Part shown: one piece after another, positions 1-7,745 of the stretch
How positions within the stretch are numbered: the stretch's first letter is position 1
Layout of the letters: each line of letters begins with the position of its first letter
Assembly (NCBI GenBank): GCA_903834135.1
Contig: CAILHZ010000022.1
Span: 38,464-102,463 of the forward strand
Length of the DNA stretch: 64,000 nt
Source: an uncultured Opitutia bacterium
Lineage (GTDB): Bacteria; Verrucomicrobiota; Verrucomicrobiia; Opitutales; Opitutaceae
Direction of reading: 5' to 3'
Made by a program: the position numbers and the translations under genes
Notes under the pieces: generated by a model
The model's input: the letters and a program-made list of their open reading frames with translations, nothing else
What the model was told of the DNA's origin: nothing
Database searches by the model: none

Positions 1-2
1 CT

Positions 3-458
3 CCAGGACAAACGGATCCTAATTCGCTTCAGCTGCGTGGTATCATGAATCTCGGGTCTCTGACAAAATATTGTATCTATGACCCTGCTAAAAAGAGTAG
101 TGTCTGGCTCGCAGTAAATCAGCCTGGAGAAGGATTTGTCTTAGCTTCAGCTGACTCGAGCCATGGAACAGTGACTCTTGATCAACAAGGTAGAAAAGTA
201 ACTTTAGAAATTCAGAATAATCATGTCTCGACTGCATCTATCAGTGTTAAAAATAGACAACGTGAACCACTCACGCCTGAACAGCAGCTTAAGCTTAAAG
301 CTATTGCTGATATTGTCCGTAGAAAGCAGCAAGAGAGAGAACAGTCGCTTTCACTAGGTATTGGTAATGCGCTAAAAAATCCAGATCCTGCTGCAAGTGC
401 AGATCAACAGCAGCCTGGACCACCTAAACGGACGAAACGCTCTAAAGCACAGCAGTGA
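3..458 (+). CDS. Small paralogous protein, 5' end outside the window
   Basis: The reading frame is open from base 3. The residues before the first in-frame ATG (base 45) are QTDPNSLQLRGI, which match QTDPDSLQLRGL in the next gene, so the true start lies upstream of the window and ATG45 is internal. The visible part has a short beta-rich core (YCIYDPAKKSSVWL, then GRKVTLEIQNNHV) and a charged Gln/Arg/Lys-rich tail. The pattern of an LRG strand, an IYDP strand with a Trp, and a late V-T-L strand recalls the small HR-type domains of GspC/PilP pilus and secretion proteins. That is an inference from layout; I do not recognise a named family. It is followed 21 bases later by its paralogue. Confidence 0.75.
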   Translation, partial: PGQTDPNSLQLRGIMNLGSLTKYCIYDPAKKSSVWLAVNQPGEGFVLASADSSHGTVTLDQQGRKVTLEIQNNHVSTASISVKNRQREPLTPEQQLKLKAIADIVRRKQQEREQSLSLGIGNALKNPDPAASADQQQPGPPKRTKRSKAQQ

Positions 459-479
459 TCGATACATGCCTATTTTGAT

Positions 480-983
480 ATGATTAGGAGTAGCATATTT
501 ATAGTGTTTACTTGTTTATGCAGTAGCTTGCTTGGACAGGCAGCTCCTGAGAAAACGTCTCCTTTTTTGCCTAATGGTAGTGATATTTCAAAGGACACTC
601 AGACAGACCCTGATTCGCTACAATTACGCGGTCTTTTGACTACTTCTTACGGTACACGCTATTGCATTTATGATCCTGGTGCAAAACGCAGTATATGGCT
701 TTCTGAAAAGCAGCCTAATGATGCATTCATGATAGAGTCAGCTAATCCGAAGGCTGGAATAGTAGTACTCGTTCAGCAAGGCAGGAGAGTAACGCTAGCA
801 ATGAGTGAAGGTAAAGTAACATCAACTTCTACCTCTGTTGGTGCTTCTCCAGCTCTTACCCGGGTGGTTCTTAATCCCACGCAAAAGGATGAACAACGCC
901 GCCTGCAGGCAATTACAGAAGAGATCACTCGCCGTAGGCAGCTACGTGAGCAGCAGTTGCAAATGCCGCAACAGCGCAATTGA
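480..983 (+). CDS. Secreted paralogue of the preceding protein
   Basis: This 167-aa protein begins with a typical signal peptide (MIRSSIFIVFTCLCSSLLGQA, cleavage likely after GQA near residue 21). The mature part aligns with the preceding gene across QTDPDSLQLRG, YCIYDPGAKRSIWL and QQGRRVTLAM, and both end in a Glu/Arg/Gln-rich probable helix. The two therefore arose by tandem duplication. A periplasmic or envelope location is likely. Function is unknown; a GspC/PilP-like HR domain is the closest resemblance I can offer. The ABC exporter operon starts 65 bases downstream and may be independent. Confidence 0.75.
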   Translation: MIRSSIFIVFTCLCSSLLGQAAPEKTSPFLPNGSDISKDTQTDPDSLQLRGLLTTSYGTRYCIYDPGAKRSIWLSEKQPNDAFMIESANPKAGIVVLVQQGRRVTLAMSEGKVTSTSTSVGASPALTRVVLNPTQKDEQRRLQAITEEITRRRQLREQQLQMPQQRN

Positions 984-1048
984 GTGAATTAAGTAGAATT
1001 CATTTTCCTCTTTCAGAGCAGCAGCGATAGTCTAGGCTTTTTACTTTC

Positions 1049-2911
1049 ATGCCTGAGCCTACACCAACACGTGCAATTATTGATGCTTCCAACTGGAAGC
1101 TTGTTGTACGTTTATTTGGTTTAGCATGGCGCTACCGGCTGCACTGTTTTCGTGTACTACTTATTCAACTTGTCCTGTTATCCATGGGGCTTGTAGGACT
1201 TAGTTTAACGGGCGTTGGCATAGACTATATGCGCCATAAAGTTCAGCACACGCCGCTTTCTGTTAATCGATTACATCTTGCGCTGCCTGAGCAGTGGCCA
1301 TGGCTGCATGTGCTTCTTCTTATTTCAGGGCTTATTCTTGCAATGGCAGTATGCCGCGCAGTGCTTAATTATGTATATGCCGTATCGGTTAATATACTAG
1401 TACAGCAAAAATTGGTCGTTGATTTACGAGGTGAAGTTTATGATCGCTTGCAGCGTCTAAGCTTCAGGTTTTTTGATGCGAATACAACGGGCTCTATTAT
1501 TACACGAGTCACAAGCGATGTGCAGGCGGTGCGTATGTTTGTGGATCAAGTTCTAATTCAGAGTCTCATTATGGTGATTTCGTTAACCGTGTATGTGGTG
1601 TACATGGCGAGTTTAAGTCCGAGTCTTACCATAGCTTGTTTAGCTACGACACCTGTTTTGTGGCTAATGGCTGCTCGTTTCTCACGCAAAATCCAGCCTG
1701 AGTATGCGAAGAATCGAATCTTAGTTGAGAAGATGGTGCAGGTTCTCTCCGAAAGTATTCAAGGAATAGCTGTCACTAAGGGTTTTGGTCGTGAGAAAGA
1801 AGACTATGCAAAGTTTAATGCTGCTAATCAGGCAGTCTATGACCAACAAAAAAATATTTTTTGGCAGGTCAGCCTTTTCTCTCCCTCGATTGGTTTCTTA
1901 ACACGCATTAATACACTTGTTCTTCTTTCCTACGGCGGTTGGTTAGTGGTAAATAATCAACTCCCCTTAGGTGCGGGGCTTGTTGTTTTTGCAGGACTTT
2001 TAGATCAATTCTCGGGACAGGTAAACAACGTTGCTGTGATTGTTAATTCGATTCAACAATCACTTATTGGAGCACGCCGCGTATTTGAAATTCTAGATGC
2101 ACCTATTGAAGTTAAGAGTTCTCCACATGCGATTCGTAAGCCAAAGTTAAATGGACATGTGCAATTTGAGAATGTCTCTTTTGGTTATCCACCGCCTAGA
2201 GAAACGCTTGTGCATAATATCAATCTTGAAGCTAAGCCAGGACAGTGCGTCGCAATTTTAGGAGCTACAGGAGCAGGTAAAAGTGTCCTCATGGGACTCA
2301 TCCCTCGATTCTATGACGTAACACAGGGGCGACTGCTTGTGGATTCTATTGATGTAAGGGATATAAATTTAGATGATTTAAGGCGAAATATCGGGCTCGT
2401 TTTTCAGGAAAGTTTCTTATTCTCAAATACAATTGCAGCGAACATCGCTTTTGGGCATCCCGATGCTACCCAGAAGCAAATTGAGCAAGCTGCCCGTATA
2501 GCAGCTGCGCATGATTTTATCATGGCACTACCTAAGGGGTATTCGACAATTTTAGGAGAGAGTGGCAATACGCTATCTGGAGGCCAAAGACAGCGCCTCG
2601 CAATAGCACGCGCAGTTCTTTTGGAGCCAGCAATCCTGCTCTTGGATGATCCTACAGCAGCAGTAGATAGTGAAACGGAGCACGAAATATTTGAAGCACT
2701 GGATCAAGCTATGATTGGTCGAACGACTTTTATTGTAGCGCACAGGCTTAGTACCTTAAGACGAGCTGACTTTATTATTGTGATGGAGAATGGCCGTATT
2801 GTGCAGCGGGGTACTCATGCTGAACTCATGCAAGTGCCAGGTCCTTATCTGCACGTGGCTAATCTACAACTTGTCGACGCGAATCGATTAACGCCTACAG
2901 AAAAGCCATGA
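1049..2911 (+). CDS. ABC exporter half-transporter, degenerate-site subunit
   Basis: This 620-aa type IV (B-family) ABC half-transporter has an N-terminal six-helix transmembrane domain (about residues 30-330) and a C-terminal ATPase. Walker A is GATGAGKS (about 405-412), the signature is LSGGQRQR (about 508) and the H-loop is IVAHRLS. Walker B reads LLLDDPTAAVD: the residue after the Walker B Asp is Asp, not the catalytic Glu. The signature is canonical, so this subunit supplies the good signature but a weak Walker B, as in TM287/288-type heterodimers. Its stop overlaps the start of the partner gene by ATGA, implying coupled translation and a heterodimeric exporter in the inner membrane. The substrate (lipid, drug or peptide) cannot be told from sequence. 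Confidence 0.93.
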   Translation: MPEPTPTRAIIDASNWKLVVRLFGLAWRYRLHCFRVLLIQLVLLSMGLVGLSLTGVGIDYMRHKVQHTPLSVNRLHLALPEQWPWLHVLLLISGLILAMAVCRAVLNYVYAVSVNILVQQKLVVDLRGEVYDRLQRLSFRFFDANTTGSIITRVTSDVQAVRMFVDQVLIQSLIMVISLTVYVVYMASLSPSLTIACLATTPVLWLMAARFSRKIQPEYAKNRILVEKMVQVLSESIQGIAVTKGFGREKEDYAKFNAANQAVYDQQKNIFWQVSLFSPSIGFLTRINTLVLLSYGGWLVVNNQLPLGAGLVVFAGLLDQFSGQVNNVAVIVNSIQQSLIGARRVFEILDAPIEVKSSPHAIRKPKLNGHVQFENVSFGYPPPRETLVHNINLEAKPGQCVAILGATGAGKSVLMGLIPRFYDVTQGRLLVDSIDVRDINLDDLRRNIGLVFQESFLFSNTIAANIAFGHPDATQKQIEQAARIAAAHDFIMALPKGYSTILGESGNTLSGGQRQRLAIARAVLLEPAILLLDDPTAAVDSETEHEIFEALDQAMIGRTTFIVAHRLSTLRRADFIIVMENGRIVQRGTHAELMQVPGPYLHVANLQLVDANRLTPTEKP

Positions 2912-4767
2912 GCGCTAAAGATCCTTTAGATTCTAAGCGCATGCTCGTTTACCGTTTGCGCGATGAAGACGACGAAGCTGATTTTCTTAAACCTTTAGAA
3001 TGGAGTTTGATCAAGCGTGTCTTCACGTACGCAAAACCTGTAAAACGAAAGCTAAATATACTTATAGTACTTTCGATTATTAGGGCTGCTCAATTGCCCG
3101 CTCTTGTGTGGATCACGTCTTTAGTGATAGCAGGGCCAATATCACATGGGGATATACATGGCGTAATGATGGGATCACTAGCGTTCGCTATTCTTGCAAT
3201 TTTAACTGACGGTATATTTCACTTTCGTCAGCGTTACGCACTTGAGATAGGTGAAACGGTAGTAAATGGACTACGAGCTGATCTTTTTTCAAAAGCACAA
3301 AGACAACCGATGAGTTTTTTTCATCGTATGAAGTTGGGCCGCATTCTTAGCCGTGCAACTAGTGATGTTGAAGCAGTGCGCGTTGGAATTCAGGATGTTG
3401 CTTTTGTAAGTGGAATCCAGTTTGGCCAAATGATCTTTGCGACCATTGTAATGTTGTGGTGGGACTGGAAGCTATTTCTCATTGTTGCGCTAATGGCACC
3501 CTTTTTGTGGCTAGTGAATAATCACTTTAGAATGAAGTTTAGTCATTTAACACGTGCTGCGCAGGATAGTTTTAGTCGTGTTACAGCCACTTTAGCTGAG
3601 TCTGTTAATGGTATTCGTGTCACGCAGGGTTTTGTTAGACAAGAAATGAATGCGGGTTTGTTTCGAAGTTTACTTTCCGATCATTCTAAGTTCAGTGTAG
3701 CGCTTGCACGTTCTTCTGCAATTTTGTCTCCGCTACTAGAACTCAACAGTCAATTTTTCGTAGCGATCTTACTTTGCGTAGGTGGGTACCGAGTTTTTCA
3801 TGGGTCAATGGATATCGGCAGCCTTATTAAATTTTTCTTAATGGCTAATCAGTTTTTTGCACCCATTACCATTATAGGAAATCAGTATAATCAAGCGCTT
3901 GTAGCTATGGCTAGTGCTGAACGTATATTCCAAGTCGTGGATGCGGTTCCTGATTGGGAGGAACCGAGTTCTGCAAAAAAAATCCCTGATCTAAGAAATG
4001 GATCTGAGATTAATCATAATCGAGGAATCAGAGTAGAATTTAAAAACCTTTCGTTTGGCTATAACACTTCAAGGTTAGTGTTGCATTCAATTAATTTAGA
4101 AGTAAATCCCGGGCAATCTGTAGCCTTGGTTGGTCACACAGGCAGTGGAAAAACGTCTATTATTAATTTAGTTTCCAAATTCTATCTTCCAACAGATGGA
4201 GAAATTTTAATTGATGGTCACGAGATACGTACCATTACAGGAGAGTCACTGCATCAGCAGATGGGCATTGTGCATCAGCAAAACTATTTATTTAGCGGTA
4301 CAGTATTCGAAAACATAAGACTTAGTGTACCTGATGCTACGCTTGATCAAGTTAAGGAAGCCGCACGTAAACTTGACTGCCTTGATATTTTAGAAAATCT
4401 TCCGCTAGGAATTATGACTGAAGTCGGTGAAAAAGGTGCTGGGCTTTCTGTTGGAGAAAGGCAGCTAATTTGTTTTTGTAGAGCGATGCTTGCTAATCCA
4501 CGACTTGTAATTCTCGACGAAGCAACAAGTTCAATTGATGCAATTACTGAGCAGCGTTTGCAAAAAGCACTTCTGAAATTACTCGATGGAAGAACTAGTT
4601 TTATTGTTGCTCATAGGCTAAGTACAATCAGACAAGCCGACCTTGTAATCGTTTTAGATCAAGGTCGAATCATTGAAAGAGGCAGACATGATGAGCTAAT
4701 TTTAATGAGTGGAGCCTATGCTTCCCTGCATAAACAGTTCGTTCAAGTAGACGACCGGACAGGTTAA
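2908..4767 (+). CDS. ABC exporter half-transporter, catalytic subunit
   Basis: This 619-aa partner of the preceding gene has the same architecture. Walker A is GHTGSGKT (about 409-416). Walker B with its catalytic Glu is LVILDEATSSID (about 533-544) and the H-loop is IVAHRLSTIRQ. The ABC signature is degenerate, LSVGERQ (about 513), in place of LSGGQ. Combined with the Asp substitution in the partner, one composite ATP site is canonical and the other degenerate. It has a charged cytoplasmic N-terminal extension (about 35 residues) before the first membrane helix, as in MdlB/LmrD-type subunits. A short hairpin and then the SWIB gene follow. Confidence 0.93.
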   Translation: MSAKDPLDSKRMLVYRLRDEDDEADFLKPLEWSLIKRVFTYAKPVKRKLNILIVLSIIRAAQLPALVWITSLVIAGPISHGDIHGVMMGSLAFAILAILTDGIFHFRQRYALEIGETVVNGLRADLFSKAQRQPMSFFHRMKLGRILSRATSDVEAVRVGIQDVAFVSGIQFGQMIFATIVMLWWDWKLFLIVALMAPFLWLVNNHFRMKFSHLTRAAQDSFSRVTATLAESVNGIRVTQGFVRQEMNAGLFRSLLSDHSKFSVALARSSAILSPLLELNSQFFVAILLCVGGYRVFHGSMDIGSLIKFFLMANQFFAPITIIGNQYNQALVAMASAERIFQVVDAVPDWEEPSSAKKIPDLRNGSEINHNRGIRVEFKNLSFGYNTSRLVLHSINLEVNPGQSVALVGHTGSGKTSIINLVSKFYLPTDGEILIDGHEIRTITGESLHQQMGIVHQQNYLFSGTVFENIRLSVPDATLDQVKEAARKLDCLDILENLPLGIMTEVGEKGAGLSVGERQLICFCRAMLANPRLVILDEATSSIDAITEQRLQKALLKLLDGRTSFIVAHRLSTIRQADLVIVLDQGRIIERGRHDELILMSGAYASLHKQFVQVDDRTG

Positions 4768-4808
4768 AATGAATTTGTAAATCATTTTCACTCCGAAAAA
4801 AGTTTATT

Positions 4809-4841
4809 TTCCCTCTAGAAAAGCATTGCTTTCAGAGGGAA
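4809..4841 (+). other. Hairpin between exporter operon and SWIB gene
   Basis: TTCCCTCT and AGAGGGAA form an outer stem, with AAAGC/GCTTT as an inner stem. No T-run follows on the plus strand, so it is a poor intrinsic terminator. It lies 22 bases upstream of the SWIB start codon and could instead structure that gene's leader. Confidence 0.4.
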
Positions 4842-4862
4842 GAGTTCTAGAACAAATGGACT

Positions 4863-5144
4863 ATGGCAAAAAAAGCTCCAGCTCGTAAACCAAATGCAAA
4901 ATTCATGGCACCGGTTACCCCCGATGCTAAACTCGCGGTAGTTGTAGGCGCTAAGCCACTTCCCCGCACAGAGCTCACCAAGAAGCTCTGGGACTATATC
5001 AAGAAGCACAACCTTCAAGATAAGAAGGATCGTAAGATGATCGTTGCTGATGATGCTCTAAAGGCAGTATTCAACGGCAAGAAGACCGTAAGCATGTTCG
5101 AAATGACAAAGCTCGTTTCCGGGCACGTTTCAGCTACTAAGTAA
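4863..5144 (+). CDS. SWIB/MDM2-domain protein
   Basis: This 93-aa basic protein has a Lys/Ala/Pro-rich N-terminal tail (about residues 1-30) and one SWIB domain filling the rest. It shows the typical LPRTELTKKLWDYIKKHNLQ, then DKKDRKMIVAD and a C-terminal VSMFEMTKLVSGH. Free-standing SWIB proteins are known in Chlamydiae and other PVC bacteria, where a chromatin or DNA-associated role is suggested. In Chlamydia the domain also occurs fused to topoisomerase I. The Lys-rich tail fits nucleic-acid binding; the function here is inferred. It is monocistronic, with a strong terminator directly after the stop. Confidence 0.92.
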   Translation: MAKKAPARKPNAKFMAPVTPDAKLAVVVGAKPLPRTELTKKLWDYIKKHNLQDKKDRKMIVADDALKAVFNGKKTVSMFEMTKLVSGHVSATK

Positions 5145-5151
5145 TTATTTC

Positions 5152-5185
5152 AAAACCGCTGCGTTAAAACCGCAGCGGTTTTTTT
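5152..5185 (+). terminator. Intrinsic terminator of the SWIB gene
   Basis: A perfect 12-bp stem (AAAACCGCTGCG with CGCAGCGGTTTT) encloses a 7-base loop and is followed by a T-run. It begins 8 bases after the SWIB stop codon. Confidence 0.93.
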
Positions 5186-5495
5186 GTGTCTAGATGTAGA
5201 GATTAAAGACTTTGTAATTAATTTAAAATGATAATTATCAACAACTTATAAACTTACAATAGGAACTCAAACGCGTCACCCAGTAAACGCTCTAAGCCTA
5301 ATACACTGCTAAAGTAGAGCTAGCATGTGGTTCTCTCCAAGGGAATAAAACAGCAAGACTTAATGCTCTTTACTTGTATTAACTCTTATACGGCTGACTA
5401 ATTAGAATTAGCATTAAGGCAGTACTATACGCTCACATTTTACTAGGCTTATGTCTGCCTTAACTTGCCGCAAAACAGCCCTTCACGGCCATAAT
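5186..5495. other. Intergenic region, convergent SWIB/ppk side
   Basis: About 310 bases with no credible ORF or RNA gene. The only structure I see is a 12-base perfect palindrome TGATAATTATCA at about 5229-5240, which resembles half of a Fur-type box. It sits downstream of both flanking genes, so a regulatory role is doubtful. Confidence 0.4.
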
Positions 5496-7610
5496 TTACG
5501 CCCTAGATTTGAGTTGGGCTGACTTAATAAAGTACTCTTGGGATGAAAATTGAGACTTTGATGAGCTCGGTGTGACAGGCAAATAGGCACCTGAATGCTT
5601 TAATTCAGAGGTGTTTTGGGTGTCTGAAAGTTCAGGTTCAATGATTTCTTTAATCACTCGAGTCTTAATCTGAGGGTCTAAAATAGGGAAAACCACCTCA
5701 ACTCGGCGGAAAAAGTTGCGTGGCATCCAGTCCGCAGACCCTGCATAAAGCAGAGGTTCGGCTCCACTATTATGAAAATAGAAGATGCGAGCGTGTTCTA
5801 AGAAGCGTCCGACTATACTGCGAACACTGATATTTTCACTTAAACCTGGCATGCCGGGCACTAAACAACAGATACCTCTAATGATGAGATCAATTTTAAC
5901 ACCTGCCTCAGATGCAACGTAAAGGGCATCAATCATAGCTTTATCAACGAGGGCATTCATCTTCGCAACAATACGTGCAGGTTTACCCGCCTTTGCGTTA
6001 GCTGTTTCACGAGCAATTAAGCCAGCAATTTTTTTATGTAGATTATAAGGAGCTACTAAAAGTTTAGAAAAACTTGGAGAACGACCCAGGCCTGTTAGGG
6101 CATTAAACATCTGACCTATGTCTTTCGTCAGTGCTGATGCTGATGTGAAATAACTTAAATCCGTATAAAGTCGCGCTGTACGGTGATTGTAATTTCCAGT
6201 TCCAAGATGCGCATAGTGGCGCATGACTTTACCTTCTTGGCGTACAACTAGACATAATTTGCAATGGGTTTTATGTCCTATAAGGCCGTACACAACGTGA
6301 ACACCTGCTTCTTCGAGTTGTTTTGCCCACTGAATATTATTAGCTTCGTCAAATCTCGCTTTAAGTTCAACTAAGGCGGTCACTTGTTTTCCGTTACGAG
6401 AAGCTTCAATTAAAGCTCGGATAATAGGGGAATCTCCACCTGCACGGTAAAGTGTTTGTTTGATAGCAAACACTTGAGGATCCCTTGCAGCTTGTTCAAC
6501 AAAATCAATAACAGGTGTAAATGAATCGTAGGGGTGATGAAGGAGTACGTCTTGTTCCCTAAGTGTATTAAATAATTCAGAAGTATCTTTTAATGCTGAG
6601 ACATTAACTGGACTAAAGGCTTTATACTTCAGCTCTGGACGATCGATATCAGCAAGACTTTGTAAACGCAGTAAATTGATTGGGCCTTTTAGGCGAAATA
6701 CATATTCGTGCGATAAGTTAAGATGATTACAAAGAGTTGAGAAAATAGAATCTTCAACACCATCTTCAATTTCTAAACGTACAGCAGCACCGCGGCGGAT
6801 ATTACGTAACTCTTCTTCTATTTTTTTAAGTAAGTTTTCTGATTCTTCGTCGTCTATGTAAAGATCACTATTTCTAGTTACTCGAAATGCATGGGCAGTT
6901 TTGAGTTTAAAGCCTGGGAATAGTTCTTCAGCGCAGAGTTTAATAATTTCACTCAAAAAGATATAGCGCTCTGGACCAGTCTTCGAAGGTGAAATAGGGA
7001 CTAACCTAGGAAGAATTCGCGGAACAGGAAGAATAGCTATTAGTTTACTTGCTTCGCTGTCTTCAGGATTCTCGAGAGAAACAATAACGTTGAGAGTTTT
7101 GTTGCCTAACTGTGGAAAGGGGTGTGATTGATCTAAGGCGAGTGGAGTAAGGATAGGATAAATCTGCTCCTTAAAATAGGCCTTAATCCAATTGAGTTCG
7201 TTTGAGGTAAGATCTTTAAGGGAGCGAAATTCAACTCCATTTTTATGCAGTGCAGGGAGTAGTTCGTTTTGCCAGCATCTGTACTGGTCCTCTACTAATG
7301 AAGCGACTACTGAGTGAATCCGGCGTAACTGCTCGCGTGGAGATAGACCATCTGGTCCAAGATCCTTCATTCCTGAATCCATTTGCTGCATTAAACCAGC
7401 GACTCGAATCTCAAAAAATTCGTCGAGGTTTGAACTTACAATGGAAAGAAAACGAACGCGTTCTAGTAAGGGGTGGCGTGTGCTTCTAGCTTGGTTGAGT
7501 ACGCGTCTATCAAAGGCTAGCCAACTTAGCTCTCTATTAAAGTACGCATACTGCGTCTCCGCTGGCGATTGACGCTTAGATTTTTTAAGAGATGTAGTAC
7601 GCTTAACCAT
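5496..7610 (-). CDS. ppk: Polyphosphate kinase 1
   Basis: PPK1 reversibly transfers the gamma phosphate of ATP to inorganic polyphosphate, using a phosphohistidine intermediate. The 704-aa protein has the N-terminal helical domain (FNRELSWLAFDRRVL near residue 27), the head domain and two phospholipase D-like catalytic domains. The HxK motif THCKLCLV (His near 449) corresponds to the autophosphorylated His435 of the E. coli enzyme. The second His lies in LEHARIFYFHN (near 605), and the conserved YAHLGTGNYNHRTARLYTDL is intact. I chose ATG at 7610 (MVKRTTS); a TTG two codons upstream is possible. No clear Shine-Dalgarno precedes it. It lies downstream of htpG on the same strand, with a hairpin between. 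Confidence 0.96.
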   Translation of the reverse strand: MVKRTTSLKKSKRQSPAETQYAYFNRELSWLAFDRRVLNQARSTRHPLLERVRFLSIVSSNLDEFFEIRVAGLMQQMDSGMKDLGPDGLSPREQLRRIHSVVASLVEDQYRCWQNELLPALHKNGVEFRSLKDLTSNELNWIKAYFKEQIYPILTPLALDQSHPFPQLGNKTLNVIVSLENPEDSEASKLIAILPVPRILPRLVPISPSKTGPERYIFLSEIIKLCAEELFPGFKLKTAHAFRVTRNSDLYIDDEESENLLKKIEEELRNIRRGAAVRLEIEDGVEDSIFSTLCNHLNLSHEYVFRLKGPINLLRLQSLADIDRPELKYKAFSPVNVSALKDTSELFNTLREQDVLLHHPYDSFTPVIDFVEQAARDPQVFAIKQTLYRAGGDSPIIRALIEASRNGKQVTALVELKARFDEANNIQWAKQLEEAGVHVVYGLIGHKTHCKLCLVVRQEGKVMRHYAHLGTGNYNHRTARLYTDLSYFTSASALTKDIGQMFNALTGLGRSPSFSKLLVAPYNLHKKIAGLIARETANAKAGKPARIVAKMNALVDKAMIDALYVASEAGVKIDLIIRGICCLVPGMPGLSENISVRSIVGRFLEHARIFYFHNSGAEPLLYAGSADWMPRNFFRRVEVVFPILDPQIKTRVIKEIIEPELSDTQNTSELKHSGAYLPVTPSSSKSQFSSQEYFIKSAQLKSRA

Positions 7611-7628
7611 AATCAACTAGTGCTAACT

Positions 7629-7662
7629 AAAAGGAGGTACTAGGCTACGCCAGCACCTCCTT
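7629..7662 (-). terminator. Hairpin between htpG and ppk, possible terminator or attenuator
   Basis: On the minus strand, AAGGAGGT and ACCTCCTT form an 8-bp stem enclosing a smaller GGC/GCC stem, and the downstream arm runs into TTTT. It lies about 20 bases before the ppk start. It could end the htpG transcript or act as a leader hairpin for ppk. The upstream arm is itself a perfect Shine-Dalgarno-like sequence. Confidence 0.5.
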
Positions 7663-7702
7663 AAAACGAGTCGTAAATCACCCGTTTACACAAACGTAAC
7701 AT
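7661..7702 (-). CDS. Possible 13-codon leader ORF between htpG and ppk
   Basis: ATG follows a strong AAGGAG five bases upstream and encodes MLRLCKRVIYDSF before TAA. The stop codon overlaps the first arm of the hairpin that precedes ppk. The ORF is too short for coding statistics. The Shine-Dalgarno, its position and its overlap with the hairpin are the only evidence, so it may be a leader peptide or chance. Confidence 0.3.
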   Translation of the reverse strand: MLRLCKRVIYDSF

Positions 7703-7745
7703 AGAATCTCCTTAATGTGCTTATAATGAGCACACTTAGGAAATT

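Noticed and set aside
5229..5240. Fur-box-like palindrome TGATAATTATCA
   Set aside because: Too short for a full Fur site, and it lies downstream of both flanking genes with no iron gene nearby.
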